This document shows positions 53,642-63,127 of a stretch of DNA of 64,000 nucleotides, piece by piece (position 1 is the stretch's first letter; each line of letters begins with the position of its first letter). The notes under the pieces were generated by a model. That model made no database searches. It was given only the letters and a program-made list of their open reading frames with translations, and was not told the DNA's origin. A program made the position numbers and the translations under genes. This DNA comes from Gluconobacter albidus. Its GTDB lineage: Bacteria > Pseudomonadota > Alphaproteobacteria > Acetobacterales > Acetobacteraceae. The DNA lies in contig NZ_BEWL01000001.1 in assembly GCF_002723915.1 (NCBI RefSeq), positions 558,001-622,000 on the forward strand. The letters run 5' to 3'.

Positions 53642-54927
53642 AACCACTGCGGATCGGACTGGCTGGACTTGGAACTGTCGGAATCGGTGTCATTCGTCTC
53701 CTGCGTGAGAATGCTGACCTGATTACCGCCCGGGCCGGCCGGCCGATCGAAGTCGTGGCCATCACGGCCCGTGACCGCACGCGCGACCGCGGCGCCGACC
53801 TGTCCGCCATGCGCTGGCACGACAGTGCCATCGCCGTGGCACAGGACCCGGAGATCGACGTGGCCGTCGAACTCATCGGCGGATCCGAAGGCCCGGCGCA
53901 TGACATGGTCCGCACCGCGCTCGAACGCGGCCTTCCGGTCGTGACCGCCAACAAGGCGCTCGTGGCCCTGCATGGCGACAGGCTCAGCCGCCTGTCTTCG
54001 GAAAAGAACGCCCCCCTCCTGTTCGAAGCCGCGGTGGCGGGTGGCATTCCCGCCATCAAGCTCGTCCGCGAAGGACTGGCTGCTGACCGCCTTCTCAGCG
54101 TGGGTGGCATCCTGAACGGGACCTGCAACTACATCCTGACCGAAATGCGCGCCACCGGCCGGGATTTCACGGACGTTCTGACCGAAGCCCAGGCCAAGGG
54201 TTATGCCGAAGCCGAACCCTCTACGGACGTGGATGGCTGGGATACGGCCCACAAGCTCGCCATTCTGGCCGGTCTGGCCTTCCGCCCCATCGCCTTCAGC
54301 ACCCTCTCCGTTCAGGGCATCCGCGACATCACCGCGACCGACCTGAAATTCGCCGACGAACTCGGATACCGCATCAAGCTCCTCGGCATGGCCCGCCAGG
54401 CTGAAAACGGCAGCGTCGCAGCCTGGGTCCGCCCCTGCCTCGTTCCCGCCAAAGCCCCCATCGCCGCCGTCGAGGGCGTCTTCAACGCCGTCACCACACA
54501 GGGCGTCTTCAGCGGTCCGATGACCATCTCCGGTCGTGGTGCGGGCGAAGGCCCGACCGCCAGCGCCGTCGTCGCCGATCTGATAGATCTGGCGCGGGGA
54601 ACCGCCATTCCGGTGTGGGGCACAACCACCGTGCCAGCCGCCGCCGACTGCGCCAGTCTCGCTGATTTGAACAGCGCTTTCTATTTACGTCTGAACGTTC
54701 AGGACCGTCCGGGCGTAATGGCAGAGCTGACATCGGTTCTCCGGGACCACGATGTCTCCGTTCACTTTGTTTCCCAGCATGATGCTGCAACCGGATGCGC
54801 CGACCTGACAATCATCACCCATCAGGTTCCTGAAAAAGCCATTCATGCAGCCGCAACAGCACTCGCCGTCCTTCCTGTCGTGACCGGAAAGCCGCTTGTG
54901 CTCAAAATCGAGGATCCCCTTGCGTGA
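53638..54927 (+). CDS. hom: Homoserine dehydrogenase
   Basis: The 429-residue enzyme reduces aspartate semialdehyde to homoserine. N-terminal Rossmann motif LAGLGTVGIGVIRLL, NKALVALHG, AAVAGGIPAIKLVREGLAAD, LNGTCNYIL, EAQAKGYAEAEPSTDVDGWDTAHKL, and a C-terminal ACT domain (LNVQDRPGVMAELTSVLRDHDVS) that probably gives threonine feedback. The start GTG overlaps the alaC stop. A four-base overlap also joins it to glpX. Confidence 0.96.
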   Translation: MKPLRIGLAGLGTVGIGVIRLLRENADLITARAGRPIEVVAITARDRTRDRGADLSAMRWHDSAIAVAQDPEIDVAVELIGGSEGPAHDMVRTALERGLPVVTANKALVALHGDRLSRLSSEKNAPLLFEAAVAGGIPAIKLVREGLAADRLLSVGGILNGTCNYILTEMRATGRDFTDVLTEAQAKGYAEAEPSTDVDGWDTAHKLAILAGLAFRPIAFSTLSVQGIRDITATDLKFADELGYRIKLLGMARQAENGSVAAWVRPCLVPAKAPIAAVEGVFNAVTTQGVFSGPMTISGRGAGEGPTASAVVADLIDLARGTAIPVWGTTTVPAAADCASLADLNSAFYLRLNVQDRPGVMAELTSVLRDHDVSVHFVSQHDAATGCADLTIITHQVPEKAIHAAATALAVLPVVTGKPLVLKIEDPLA

Positions 54928-55925
54928 TCGACCCTCAGAACATCCCCCCCTATCGCGTCACTGACCGCAACCTGGCCCTTGAGCTTGTCCGCGTCACGGA
55001 GGCGGCCGCAATCGCTTCCGCGCACTGGACCGGTCGCGGCCAGAAGAACGAGGCCGACGGCGCAGCCGTACAGGCCATGCGCGCAGCCTTCGACACCGTC
55101 GCCATCGACGGCATCGTCACCATCGGCGAAGGTGAGATGGACGAAGCCCCAATGCTCTACATCGGCGAGAAAGTCGGCTCCGGCGGACCGGCGATGGACA
55201 TCGCGGTCGATCCGCTCGAAGGCACGAATCTGTGCGCCAAGAGCCTGCCCAACGCCCTGACGGTCGTGGCGCTGGCCGAACGCGGCAAGTTCCTCCACGC
55301 CCCCGACATCTACATGGAAAAGATCGTCGTCGGCCCGGATCTTCCCGAAGGCGTCGTGGATCTGGACGCTTCGATCGGCAACAATCTCCGCTCGCTGGCC
55401 AAGGCCAAGAAGCGCAACGTGTCGGACATGGTCCTGTGCGCGCTTGACCGTGAAAGACATGAAGAGCTGATCGCCTACGCCCGCGAAGCCGGCGCCCGCG
55501 TGATGCTTCTCAGCGATGGCGACGTCGCGGCCGCCATCGCAACCTGCGTGGACGGCGGCGGCGTGGATCTGTACGCCGGTTCCGGCGGTGCGCCCGAGGG
55601 CGTTCTGGCCGCAGCAGCCATCCGCTGCATGGAAGGCCAGATGCAGGGCCGCCTCCTGTTCGAGGACGACACCCAGCGCCAGCGGGCGCGCGAAATGGCG
55701 AATGGCCTCGACCCGGCCCGCAAGCTCTACCTGCACGACATGGCCTCCGGCAACGTTCTGTTCTCCGCAACGGGCGTCACATCCGGCCCGCTCCTGAAGG
55801 GCGTGGAACGTCCGAGCGCGACCCGCGCGCGCACGCATTCCATCGTGATGCGTTCAAAATCCCGCACGGTGCGCTATATAGAGAGCCATCACAGCTTCAA
55901 ACCACAGGCAGAACCCGCGTCCTGA
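54924..55925 (+). CDS. glpX: Class II fructose-1,6-bisphosphatase GlpX
   Basis: The 333-residue enzyme has the GlpX metal motifs: IVTIGEGEMDEAPMLYIGE and DIAVDPLEGTN, with RVMLLSDGDVAAAI and GGAPEGVLAAAAI further on. It hydrolyses fructose 1,6-bisphosphate in gluconeogenesis and the regenerative pentose phosphate cycle. The GTG start overlaps the hom stop. It precedes recJ by ten bases. Confidence 0.95.
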   Translation: MIDPQNIPPYRVTDRNLALELVRVTEAAAIASAHWTGRGQKNEADGAAVQAMRAAFDTVAIDGIVTIGEGEMDEAPMLYIGEKVGSGGPAMDIAVDPLEGTNLCAKSLPNALTVVALAERGKFLHAPDIYMEKIVVGPDLPEGVVDLDASIGNNLRSLAKAKKRNVSDMVLCALDRERHEELIAYAREAGARVMLLSDGDVAAAIATCVDGGGVDLYAGSGGAPEGVLAAAAIRCMEGQMQGRLLFEDDTQRQRAREMANGLDPARKLYLHDMASGNVLFSATGVTSGPLLKGVERPSATRARTHSIVMRSKSRTVRYIESHHSFKPQAEPAS

Positions 55926-55935
55926 ACGGAGAACC

Positions 55936-57735
55936 ATGCTCGCAGACGATACGGGCGCCGTCCTCGGCGTAACCCGAAGTGCAGGAAACCGCCGCTGGAT
56001 CTGGCGCGATCCCAGGCTGGCGGAAGCAGACAACCGCCTGGCCCTTGCTCTCGCCCAGCAGGCCAACATTCCTGAACTTCTGGCCCGTATCCTCTCGGCA
56101 CGGGGCGTCGCACCCCACGACGCCTCCTCGTTCCTCAATCCCCGCCTGCGCGACGCCATGCCCGACCCTTCCTGCCTGCAGGATATGGACCGGGCCGCCG
56201 AACGCCTCGCACAGGCCGTCCGCAACCACGAGCATGTCGGTCTGTTCGGCGATTACGACGTGGATGGCGCCTGCGGCACGGCCCTCGTCTGCGACACCCT
56301 GCGCGAACTCGGCTGTCCCGTCAGCACCCATATCCCCGACCGTCTGACCGAAGGCTACGGCCCCAACACCGCAGCCCTCGAAAACCTGCTGTCGGAAGGT
56401 GCCACCCTGCTTGTCTGCATCGACTGCGGCACCGCTGCGATCGACATCCTCAACGGCCTGACAGACCGTGCCGACATCATCGTCCTCGATCATCACAAAC
56501 CCGATGGCGCAGCCCTGCCCAAGGGGATCGTGGTCAACCCGAACCGGCTGGACTGTGCATCGGGCCTGAACAACATCTGTGCCACCGCCGTCGCCTTTCT
56601 CACCATGGTCGCCACGATCCGCCTCCTGCGCCGCACCAACTGGTTCGACGGCGGACAGGCCATCCCCGACCTGCTCCAGCGCCTCGACCTCACGGCCCTC
56701 GCCACCATCTGCGACGTCATGCCCCTGACCGGCCTGAACCGTGCACTGGTCATGCAGGGTCTGCGCGTCATGTCGCGTGGGGAGCGCCTCGGACTGGCCA
56801 CACTCTCCTCCGTTGCGGGCGTGAAGGAAGAAGCCAGCGCCATGGCCTGCGGCTTTGCCCTCGGCCCTCGCATCAATGCCGGAGGCCGCATCGCACAGGC
56901 GGATCTGGGTCTGAAACTTCTGCTATCCGAGGATGTCGTGGAAGCCCGCGCCCTCGCCGAACAGCTCGATCGCGTCAATCGCCAGCGCCAGACCGTCGAA
57001 TCCACAATCCTCGATTCCGCCATGGAACAGGCTCAGCAGCAGCTCGATGCAGGCCACGCCGTCATCTTCCTGCATGGTGAGAACTGGCATCCGGGCGTCG
57101 TCGGCATCGTCGCTGGCCGCCTGAAAGAGCGCTACAACCGTCCTGCCCTGGTCGCCGCCCTGACCGATGGCATCATCAAAGGCTCAGCCCGCTCGGTTCC
57201 CGGACTGGACCTCGGAACCGCCATCATCGCCGCCCGCCAGAACGGCCTCCTCCTCACGGGCGGCGGACATGCCATGGCCGCCGGCTTCTCCCTGGCCGCA
57301 GAGCGCGCGGAAGATTTCCACGCCGCCCTGAACACCCAGCTCTCCACAGCATTGGCCCTTCCCAAACAGGACGCGCTGAAACTCGACGGCATCATGACAC
57401 TGGCCGGAGCCTCCATTGCCGTGGCCGATCAGCTCTCCCGACTGGAGCCCTTTGGCCCCGGCAATGAAGAGCCCGTTCTTGCCATCAGTAATGTCCGCTG
57501 CGTCAAAAGCGAACGCATCGGCAAGGATGGCAATACGCTCCGCGTCATTCTTCAGGGCGAGGACGGAAACACCCGTCTGCGGGGTCTGGTCTTCCGTGCA
57601 GGCGACAAACCCTTCGCCCCCCTACTGGAGGACCGCGCCATGCCACTGGTCCATGTCGCAGGCACATTGCGCGCCGAAACATGGCAGGAGCGAAAAAATC
57701 TATCTTTTTTCATTTCCGACGCAACAGCCGCTTGA
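55936..57735 (+). CDS. recJ: Single-stranded-DNA-specific exonuclease RecJ
   Basis: The 599-residue DHH nuclease has LFGDYDVDGACGTAL (motif I), CIDCGTAA (motif II), VLDHHKPDG (motif III, DHH), and CAIRN-like later blocks including GPRINAGGRIAQADLG and GGGHAMAAGFSL, with a C-terminal OB-type region (EPFGPGNEEPVL). It degrades DNA from the 5' end in RecF recombination and mismatch repair. The gene ends 41 bases before tRNA-Glu, the attachment-type site of the accessory region. Confidence 0.95.
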   Translation: MLADDTGAVLGVTRSAGNRRWIWRDPRLAEADNRLALALAQQANIPELLARILSARGVAPHDASSFLNPRLRDAMPDPSCLQDMDRAAERLAQAVRNHEHVGLFGDYDVDGACGTALVCDTLRELGCPVSTHIPDRLTEGYGPNTAALENLLSEGATLLVCIDCGTAAIDILNGLTDRADIIVLDHHKPDGAALPKGIVVNPNRLDCASGLNNICATAVAFLTMVATIRLLRRTNWFDGGQAIPDLLQRLDLTALATICDVMPLTGLNRALVMQGLRVMSRGERLGLATLSSVAGVKEEASAMACGFALGPRINAGGRIAQADLGLKLLLSEDVVEARALAEQLDRVNRQRQTVESTILDSAMEQAQQQLDAGHAVIFLHGENWHPGVVGIVAGRLKERYNRPALVAALTDGIIKGSARSVPGLDLGTAIIAARQNGLLLTGGGHAMAAGFSLAAERAEDFHAALNTQLSTALALPKQDALKLDGIMTLAGASIAVADQLSRLEPFGPGNEEPVLAISNVRCVKSERIGKDGNTLRVILQGEDGNTRLRGLVFRAGDKPFAPLLEDRAMPLVHVAGTLRAETWQERKNLSFFISDATAA

Positions 57736-57776
57736 CGCCCTCCGAAACCCCTTCTATACACCCGCTCACGCCTCCA

Positions 57777-57852
57777 GTCCCGTTCGTCTAGAGGCCTAGG
57801 ACACTGCCCTTTCACGGCGGCAACACGGGTTCGAATCCCGTACGGGACACCA
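57777..57852 (+). tRNA. tRNA-Glu (anticodon TTC)
   Basis: A 76-base cloverleaf: acceptor GTCCCGT pairs with ACGGGAC, anticodon stem CTGCC/GGCGG around loop CTTTCAC (anticodon TTC), T-arm with TTCGAAT, discriminator A, encoded CCA. A broken integrase gene begins about 110 bases downstream. No second copy of the tRNA 3' end was seen in the window. Confidence 0.97.
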
Positions 57853-57962
57853 ATTTTTGGTAATGATATCAGCGCATTAGAGCTGTATCGGGCGCCAAAA
57901 TTAAAAAATTAAGTAGCGATTTTGGACCAATGATGATTCCGTCTAATTTCGGAGTTTATCGC

Positions 57963-58344
57963 GTGGCCCGCACAAAATCGGCCAAGAATGCCAGCGATCC
58001 TGCGACAGGACGACCGGCAACCTGACGGCGTAAGTTGCCGGGGCGCCAGCAATACCGAGCCCGCAAGCTGGTCATAAGGCCAGCGGATTATCAGAACATT
58101 TGACATCGCTCGTCTTACCCACGCCTGGCTCGAGGAAACCTCGGTCAAAACGCGCGAAGAGCGTCATATCGACGTTCAGGCCTTGAACGGCCTCGTGCTC
58201 CGAACTCTGATTGAGCGCTACCGTGACGAATGCATGGCTCACCGTGACGCTGACCGGACAGGCCATATCCCCGCACTTCTTCGCGACCCCATCGCAGACC
58301 TGAAGCTCTCTCGCCTGACGGCTCCAGCAGTTCGAGGCTTTCGC
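57963..58344 (+). pseudogene. Tyrosine-recombinase integrase N-terminal relic
   Basis: Starting from GTG at 57963, one frame reads ARTKSAKNASDPATGRPAT, a stop, then QQYRARKLV. After a shift another frame reads TFDIARLTHAWLEETSVKTREERHID and IERYRDECMAH, then LLRDPIADLKLSRLTAPAVRGFR. This order matches the arm-binding and core-binding N-terminus of phage/island integrases. The catalytic half (Arg-His-x-x-Arg-Tyr) is absent because an IS5-family fragment replaces it at 58345. It lies downstream of tRNA-Glu in the same direction, the common place for an island integrase. Confidence 0.78.
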
Positions 58345-58548
58345 GTCCGTCCGGAGATAAACGCCCGTTTTCTCAATGGTATGCTGCATGTCCTGCGCAT
58401 CGGTTGTCCCCGGCGAGATATGCATGAGTGTTATGGCCAGTGGAACTCGGTCTATGTCCGGTTCCGGAGCCGGGCTGAACAGGGTGTCTGGGATGCCCTG
58501 CTGCAAACCCCGATAGATCTGGGACTGACTGATGACTGGCAGCATATG
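58345..58548 (+). mobile_element. IS5-family transposase fragment fused to the integrase relic
   Basis: The frame of the integrase continues as ARFLNGMLHVLRIGCPRRDMHECYG, then [24 protein letters not shown] and DLGLTDDWQHM. This is the N-terminal region of IS5-group transposases (typically [33 protein letters not shown]). Similarity ends at about residue HM and no DDE residues are present. No inverted repeats could be defined. It marks a past insertion and deletion. Confidence 0.78.
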
Positions 58549-58570
58549 CTGTGCCGCGGCCTGTACTCGG

Positions 58571-59548
58571 TCATGCTCCCATCAGATGATGGGCGATCCC
58601 CCTGAGGGTGCGTCGCCTTTCTTCCTGAGAAAATAACGGTGCACCGATCAGGAGTTCATCAGGCCTGTATCGCTCCACAAAGGCGGAAATGTTTTGCGCA
58701 ACGGTTTCTGCCGTTCCCACAAAAGTATGACGCAGTGTACTATCAAGAAGGCGTTGCTCCTGGCCATTCCAGGACACTGGACGGGGTGCAGGAAAAGTCG
58801 TCGGACGTCCCTGACGCAAAGCAATGAAATGCTGTTGCAGGGATGTGGCCGCTTGCTGCGCCTTGGCGTTCGTCTCTCCGATCACTGCGTTGACGCCCAG
58901 CATGGCGTAAGGTGATTGCAGCCGCTCCGAAGGCTCAAACCGCTCCCGATAGAGCGCCAAGGCATCTTCCATCAGGTCAGGGGCAAAGTGACTGGCGAAT
59001 GCGAACGGCAGCCCCATGATAGCGGCCAGATGAGCTGAGAACAGGGACGATCCCAGCAGCCAGACCGGCACAGTCAGCCCCGCACCTGGAACGGCAAAGA
59101 CTGTCTGCCCTGGTTGCGGCTTTTCAAAATAACGCAGCAGTTCGACGACATCCTGTGGGAAGCGGTCAGCAGAGGTCGGGTCACGGCGCAGTGCGCGCAT
59201 TGTCGCCTGATCGGAGCCGGGCGCACGTCCAAGCCCGAGATCGATCCGGCCTGGATAAAGGCTTTCCAACGTGCCGAACGCTTCGGCAACAGCAAGCGGG
59301 GCATGGTTCGGCAGCATGATCCCGCCTGCGCCTACCCGGATGGTTTTCGTAGCTCCTGCGACATAGCCAATCACGACCGCAGTCGCGGCGGAAGCAATGC
59401 CTGGCATCGAATGATGTTCGGCCAGCCAGAAGCGCTGGAAGCCGAGACTTTCCGCATGCCGCGCAAGATCCGCACTTCGATGAAGCGCCTCGGCGGCCGA
59501 ACTGCCTTCGGTGATGAACGCGAGATCGAGAACTGAAAGTGGAATCAT
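58571..59548 (-). CDS. Luciferase-like flavin-dependent monooxygenase
   Basis: The 325-residue TIM-barrel protein matches the YhbW/LLM class: [69 protein letters not shown], and VPVWLLGSS. It probably uses FMNH2 to oxidise a small substrate. The ATG at 59548 is chosen. It faces the relics of integrase and IS5 and follows no operon partner. It is a typical accessory gene of a laterally obtained region. Confidence 0.9.
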   Translation of the reverse strand: MIPLSVLDLAFITEGSSAAEALHRSADLARHAESLGFQRFWLAEHHSMPGIASAATAVVIGYVAGATKTIRVGAGGIMLPNHAPLAVAEAFGTLESLYPGRIDLGLGRAPGSDQATMRALRRDPTSADRFPQDVVELLRYFEKPQPGQTVFAVPGAGLTVPVWLLGSSLFSAHLAAIMGLPFAFASHFAPDLMEDALALYRERFEPSERLQSPYAMLGVNAVIGETNAKAQQAATSLQQHFIALRQGRPTTFPAPRPVSWNGQEQRLLDSTLRHTFVGTAETVAQNISAFVERYRPDELLIGAPLFSQEERRRTLRGIAHHLMGA

Positions 59549-59744
59549 GTACAACGCCCTGTCACCGTTTTCCCATACAGGTGGGGTGTGCTGCGGTATG
59601 TACCAAGCAGAAAGTGGAGTTGTAGGCTTCTTATGACAGGCAAGAGGGAGCTTTCCCCCAATTTTACTTCGTCCCTCTTTTAAAACTACCTTTTAGCTCG
59701 ACGAAGATAAAACTTGCAGGGAGTTGTCGCCTTCATCCCCGTCC

Positions 59745-60107
59745 TCAGCTCGATCCGACCATGAAGCTGGCCTCGTCTGATGCGAGAAAAGCAATTACTT
59801 TAGCGATCTCCTCTGGCTGAGCCGCACGTCCGATGGGCCGTCCGCATCAATATGGTTGAGAATATTGATCACGGTATCCCCTGAGCCCACTGCATTGACC
59901 GGATCCCACGACCGATTGCTTCCACTGCCAGTATCCGGCATCGACAATAGCGCCGGTACCGTTCGGGATCATCGCACGCATCGCCTCACGCGAGTGCAGG
60001 AACACGCCCCGGATATTGACGGCGAAGATGCGGCCGCAGTCCTCAAGCGTCATGTCCACCATCAGTTTGTTGATGATAATGCCGGCATTGTTCACAAGAA
60101 TACCCAA
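59745..60107 (-). pseudogene. Short-chain dehydrogenase relic
   Basis: One frame from about 60107 reads GILVNNAGIIINKLMVDMTLEDCGRIFAVNIRGVFLHSREAMRAMIPNGTGAIV and then loses similarity. Another frame at 59745-59837 reads PIGRAAQPEEIAKVIAFLASDEASFMVGS and stops. These are the middle and C-terminal parts of an SDR. The cofactor loop TGxxxGxG and the SYK active-site part are missing. Two frames and deletion show it is dead. Confidence 0.75.
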
Positions 60108-60217
60108 TACTCTGTCAGCAGAGGACCAAGATGGCCGGCCGCGATAAGAGGCTGGACCTCGCCCTCAACCCAGACGATCTGTCAGCCGAAAGTGTAGCAG
60201 GTAGACAGGATGCGACT

Positions 60218-60799
60218 TTACGATGCCAAAGACCGCGAACCCGCGATGAGAATATCGACGAGGCGTTTTGCACTGCTCTCCCAGCCGGGACCGGCCGAAA
60301 AATTTGAAACGCCCGCCAGAGCGCGGAGCAGATCCAGAGGCTCGATGTCCGCGCGGAACTCACCGGCCGCGATGGCAGCGGAGACAAGGCTGTTGACTGC
60401 GGCTTTCAGAACATCGCCGGAATGCGCATAGAGCGCCCCTGTTCCCCCGACCAACCCGTTGAGCGCGGGAGCGATGACCTGCTTGGCGGCGATGTAATCC
60501 ACGAACAGTCGCATCCATGCACGCAGCGCCTCCACGGGTGGATGCTGCGCGGCCAGCACGGGGGCCGCTTCAGCCAGGCGATCCAGTTCAGCGCGATAAA
60601 CCGCCTCGATAAGAGCGTCGCGATTGGGAAAGTGGCGGTAGAGCGTGCCGATGCCAACGCCCGCACGCCGCGCGACTTCATCCAGAGGAATGTCCACTTC
60701 GCCCATCGTAAACGCAGTTTTGGCCACGTCCAGGAGCTGTTCCCGGTTGCGCTGTCCATCGCTGCGCGGTCGGCGACGAGATTTTTTCACGTCGGTCAC
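60218..60799 (-). CDS. TetR-family transcriptional regulator
   Basis: The 193-residue protein has an N-terminal helix-turn-helix (about 36-66, IPLDEVARRAGVGIGTLYRHFPNRDAL) of TetR type and a helical ligand domain. The N-terminus is Arg/Lys rich (KKSRRRPRS). It diverges from an SDR gene with two palindromes in between that would be its operators, so it likely represses the SDR and itself until a ligand binds. Confidence 0.93.
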   Translation of the reverse strand: MTDVKKSRRRPRSDGQRNREQLLDVAKTAFTMGEVDIPLDEVARRAGVGIGTLYRHFPNRDALIEAVYRAELDRLAEAAPVLAAQHPPVEALRAWMRLFVDYIAAKQVIAPALNGLVGGTGALYAHSGDVLKAAVNSLVSAAIAAGEFRADIEPLDLLRALAGVSNFSAGPGWESSAKRLVDILIAGSRSLAS

Positions 60800-60818
60800 C
60801 TGTCCTCCTCTTGTTAAA

Positions 60819-60833
60819 CGGAGTATTACTCCG
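60819..60833. promoter_or_regulatory. Operator-like palindrome 1, TetR/SDR intergenic region
   Basis: CGGAGT-ATT-ACTCCG is a perfect 15-bp inverted repeat in the 120-base region between the divergent TetR and SDR genes. Its GGAG/CTCC half-sites reappear 25 bp away. Confidence 0.7.
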
Positions 60834-60844
60834 CATATTCAAGC

Positions 60845-60857
60845 GGAGCGATGCTCC
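60845..60857. promoter_or_regulatory. Operator-like palindrome 2, TetR/SDR intergenic region
   Basis: GGAGC-GAT-GCTCC is a perfect 13-bp inverted repeat with the same GGAG-N5-CTCC architecture as the palindrome centred 25 bp to the left. Two such sites before a TetR/target pair suggest cooperative repression. Confidence 0.65.
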
Positions 60858-60919
60858 ACATAAGACATTCCATGCCATTTCGGCAAGGAATGGATGCACC
60901 ATTTCAGGGAGTTCCACCC

Positions 60920-61900
60920 ATGACTCAGGTTTTTGGCGCAACCTCAACGACTGATGATGTTCTCTCCGGCGTGTCCCTGAAGAACAAGCGCGTTCTCGTG
61001 ACCGGCGTTTCCGCTGGACTGGGTGTCGAAACAGCCCGGGCGCTGGCGGCTCATGGCGCGCATGTCGTAGGCGCGGTACGCGATCTTGCAAAAGCGAAGC
61101 GCGCAACCGATCAGGTCCGCGAGGCTGCGGCGCAGGGAGGCGGCGCATTCGAACTTACCGCGCTGGACCTTGCGGATCTGGCGAGCGTCCGCGCCTGCGC
61201 CGACCGTCTGAACGCACAAGGCGCGCCCTTCGACCTGGTGATCGCCAATGCGGGCGTCATGGCGACGCCGTTCGGACATACGAAAGACGGGTTCGAGACG
61301 CAGTTCGGCACCAACCATCTGGGACATTTCGTTCTGATTAACCGGATCGCCGGCCTGCTGCGTGATGGTGCACGTGTGGTCAATGTGTCCTCGGCCGGAC
61401 ATCGCTTCGCCGACGTCGATCTGGACGACCCGAATTTCGACCATACGCCTTACGTGCCCTTTGTGGCCTATGGACGCTCCAAGACCGCCAATATTCTCTT
61501 TGCCGTCGCCTTTGATGCGCGGCATCGCTCACGGGGCGTGCGGGCAACAGCTGTTCACCCCGGTGCAATCATGACGGAACTGGTGCGGCATATGGCGCCT
61601 GGCGAAATCGAAGCCATGGTGAGTCAGGTCAACGAACAGGCCATCGCCGATGGCCATGAGCCGTTCCAGTTCAAGACCATCCCGCAAGGTGCCGCAACCT
61701 CGGTCTGGGCCGGCGGCGTGGCTGATGCCGCTGCAGTAGGGGCGCATTACTGTGAGGACTGCCGCGTCAGCGTTGTGATCCCGGACGACCAGCCGATCAG
61801 TCTGGCCAATCCGGGGGTCCGCGCCTATGCTCTTGATGCGACACGCGCCGAAGCCCTGTGGACAAAGAGCGAAGAGATGGTCGGAGAACGCTTCGCCTAA
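60920..61900 (+). CDS. Short-chain dehydrogenase/reductase (retinol dehydrogenase-like)
   Basis: The 326-residue protein has VLVTGVSAGLGVETARAL as cofactor loop, IANAGVMATPFG, TNHLGHFVLIN, VVNVSSAGHRF (active Ser) and YGRSKTAN (YxxxK). A tail of about 70 residues after the core resembles the extended class with WWOX/RDH-type architecture. The ATG at 60920 has GGGAG upstream. It is the likely target of the divergent TetR. The substrate is unknown. The metallophosphoesterase gene follows on the same strand. Confidence 0.93.
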   Translation: MTQVFGATSTTDDVLSGVSLKNKRVLVTGVSAGLGVETARALAAHGAHVVGAVRDLAKAKRATDQVREAAAQGGGAFELTALDLADLASVRACADRLNAQGAPFDLVIANAGVMATPFGHTKDGFETQFGTNHLGHFVLINRIAGLLRDGARVVNVSSAGHRFADVDLDDPNFDHTPYVPFVAYGRSKTANILFAVAFDARHRSRGVRATAVHPGAIMTELVRHMAPGEIEAMVSQVNEQAIADGHEPFQFKTIPQGAATSVWAGGVADAAAVGAHYCEDCRVSVVIPDDQPISLANPGVRAYALDATRAEALWTKSEEMVGERFA

Positions 61901-61960
61901 AGCCTTCGCGCGAACAATACTTCGGTATGGCACAAGCTCACGGCTGTGCCCGGGACGCCG

Positions 61961-63127
61961 ATGGCCATCGCAAGCCGTCGGCTTCCCCTATCCATGAGGA
62001 TATCCACACGCGTGCGCATTATTGTATTCGGCCTGCTTTTATCGATCGTGATCCTGAACTGGTTATGGCCACTTCCTCTTCCGGTCGCCGTGAAACTCCT
62101 GGTGGCCGTCTCCGTCATCGTGGCATCGCAATACCAGTTCTGGAGCAGGCTCTCCTCCGGATCGATCTTTGCGCCGGAGTTCCCGAAACCGCTTATCATC
62201 CTGTTCAACTGGGCGGTCGGGACGATCCTGTTTCTCACGCTGTTTCAGCTCGCGGTTGATCTCGGTGCGCTGTTGGTTGCACTGATTACGTGGCAACCGG
62301 TTCGTATTTGTACCGAAGCCCGCGTCGCAGTAGCTGGACTGGCCGGGTTGCTCGCGGCCATCGGCGTTGCCAATGCTCTGCGGGTGCCCCCTGTCAGGGA
62401 TGTCACCGTCACCATACGCGGATTATCGCCGCTATTTGATGGGTACCGGCTGCTCCAGCTGAGTGATCTGCACATCACACGGCTTTTCTCTGCAAAGTGG
62501 GCCGCTCGTGTCGTGACGCGCGCCAATGCGGCCGCTGCTGATCTGATTGTCGTGACGGGAGATTTCATCGACGGGTCGGTGGATATGCGCCGTGCCGACG
62601 TCGCACCGCTCGCAGACCTGCGTGCGCCCGATGGCGTACTGGCCGCTCCGGGCAACCATGAATATTTCTTCGATTATGCCGCCTGGATGCGCCATCTGTC
62701 GGCACTGGGTTTCGATGTACTGGAAAACCAGCACAGGGTCATCACGCGCGGAATGGCCCATCTGGTAATCGCAGGCGTAACGGATCGTTCGGCGCGCGGG
62801 CACAGCCAGGTTGGCCCGGATCTTGAGGCGGCTTTGATGGACTGTCCGGCCCGTGCTCCGGTTGTTCTGCTCGATCATCAGCCTGGGGACGCCCGGACCG
62901 CCGCGGCTCGGGGTGTGGCGCTTCAGCTCTCGGGTCACACGCATGGTGGGATGATCCGCGGCCTCGACATGCTCGTGGCACGAGGCAATAACGGCTTTGT
63001 CTCCGGACGCTACCAGGTTGGCGGCATGACGCTCTATGTCAGCAATGGGACTGGTCTATGGCCCGGCTTTGCGCTCCGCCTGGGCGTGCCAGCCGAAATC
63101 ACGCGGTTTCATCTGCGGGCCGGATAA
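61961..63127 (+). CDS. Membrane metallophosphoesterase (YkuE/YaeI type)
   Basis: The 388-residue protein has about four hydrophobic helices in the first 130 residues. A calcineurin-like phosphoesterase domain follows: QLSDLHITRLF, VVTGDFIDGSV, PGNHEYFFD, LLDHQPGD and LSGHTHGGMI carry the metal ligands. Related YkuE/YaeI proteins act on lipids such as UDP-diacylglucosamine-type compounds or are of unknown substrate. The start is uncertain (ATG 61961 or ATG 61994). It lies 60 bases after the SDR gene. Confidence 0.88.
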   Translation: MAIASRRLPLSMRISTRVRIIVFGLLLSIVILNWLWPLPLPVAVKLLVAVSVIVASQYQFWSRLSSGSIFAPEFPKPLIILFNWAVGTILFLTLFQLAVDLGALLVALITWQPVRICTEARVAVAGLAGLLAAIGVANALRVPPVRDVTVTIRGLSPLFDGYRLLQLSDLHITRLFSAKWAARVVTRANAAAADLIVVTGDFIDGSVDMRRADVAPLADLRAPDGVLAAPGNHEYFFDYAAWMRHLSALGFDVLENQHRVITRGMAHLVIAGVTDRSARGHSQVGPDLEAALMDCPARAPVVLLDHQPGDARTAAARGVALQLSGHTHGGMIRGLDMLVARGNNGFVSGRYQVGGMTLYVSNGTGLWPGFALRLGVPAEITRFHLRAG

